From Planctomycetota bacterium (GTDB lineage: Bacteria > Planctomycetota > Phycisphaerae > Phycisphaerales > SM1A02): 6,504 nucleotides of DNA. Location of the stretch: contig RFOC01000117.1 in assembly GCA_009926815.1 (NCBI GenBank), forward strand, positions 1 to 6,504. The letters are read 5' to 3'. The position numbers were made by a program, and so were the translations under genes. Below are positions 6,257 through 6,504 of this stretch, piece after piece; the stretch's first letter is position 1, and every line of letters begins with the position of its first letter. Below the pieces are notes generated by a model. That model did not search any database. It was not told where the DNA came from and saw only the letters and a list, made by a program, of their open reading frames with translations.

Positions 6257-6504
6257 TCGCCCCACGCTGCCGCCACGCGATCCGCAGGGCCACAAGGGCA
6301 CCTTCGGCAGCGTGCTGGTGGTGGGTGGACATGCGGCCAATCCAGTCATGCTCGGTGGTCCGGCGCTCTCGGCACGCGCGGCCCTTCGCAGCGGCTGCGG
6401 GCTCTGCACCCTGGCCATGCCGGCGCCGCTGCTGGCGTCCGCGCTCGCGGTGGCGCCCAGCGCGACGGGCTGTGCGCTTCCCGTGGATGCCGCGGGCGAG
6501 CTGA
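6249..6504 (+). CDS. nnrD: ADP/ATP-dependent NAD(P)H-hydrate dehydratase, N-terminal fragment
   Basis: The first 85 codons are present; the gene continues past the right edge. HKGTFGSVLVVGG (residues 15-27) is the hallmark opening of the YjeF C-terminal/carbohydrate-kinase-like dehydratase family, followed by GGPALSARAALRSGCGL (36-52) and TLAMP (54-58), the usual first helix and second strand. The enzyme repairs damaged hydrated NADH and NADPH, acting on the S form with ADP or ATP as energy source. The motif lies about 15 residues from the start, so the N-terminal epimerase domain (NnrE) found in fused versions is absent and this is a stand-alone dehydratase; an epimerase would have to be encoded elsewhere. 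GTG at 6249 is chosen because GAGGG precedes it by 5 bases; the alternative frame here is a shadow. The GTGAGTGA overlap with the preceding stop suggests coupled translation. Confidence 0.88.
   Translation, partial: MSDRPTLPPRDPQGHKGTFGSVLVVGGHAANPVMLGGPALSARAALRSGCGLCTLAMPAPLLASALAVAPSATGCALPVDAAGEL

Noticed and set aside
4547..6418. 623-codon open frame on the minus strand opposite the transglutaminase-like gene and nnrD
   Set aside because: Same compositional shadow: no motif, unusual residue makeup, and it runs across three genes with clear families on the other strand.

Overview
The window is a densely coded, very GC-rich stretch of bacterial chromosome holding seven genes, two of them cut by the window edges. 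They form two divergent, tightly packed gene strings separated by a single 65-base gap (3130-3194). Every gene has a recognisable family. There are no RNA genes, mobile elements, CRISPR arrays or long repeats that I can support.

Left string, minus strand, read from 3129 down to 1: a 6-phosphofructokinase (pfkA type), a GmhB-like heptose-bisphosphate phosphatase with an unusual C-terminal extension, a family-9 glycosyltransferase resembling LPS heptosyltransferase II (waaF), and the first 25 codons of the glycerol-3-phosphate acyltransferase plsY. Stop and start codons overlap at the first two junctions (GTGA, ATGA), and 10 bases separate waaF from plsY. One transcript with translational coupling is therefore likely. 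The string joins sugar-phosphate metabolism to envelope building: GmhB and the heptosyltransferase belong to the ADP-heptose/LPS-core route, and PlsY starts phospholipid synthesis.

Right string, plus strand, from 3195: lysyl-tRNA synthetase (lysS), an exported transglutaminase-like protein of unknown role, and the start of a stand-alone NAD(P)H-hydrate dehydratase (nnrD). Spacing is again minimal (2 bases, then an 8-base overlap), with good Shine-Dalgarno sequences for the second and third genes but none for lysS.

The heptose/LPS genes point to a diderm bacterium. The GC-richness, the phosphofructokinase subtype, the planctomycete-like transglutaminase protein and the mixed use of Shine-Dalgarno sites suggest Planctomycetota, perhaps Phycisphaerae. 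That placement is inference from general resemblance, not from a search.

I do not see a wholly new system. The points most worth a second look are: a lysyl-tRNA synthetase with a proline in place of a lysine-pocket asparagine and about eight residues missing just before motif 3; a GmhB with a degenerate zinc loop and a roughly 95-residue unrecognised C-terminal extension; and the uncharacterised exported transglutaminase-like protein between two housekeeping genes.
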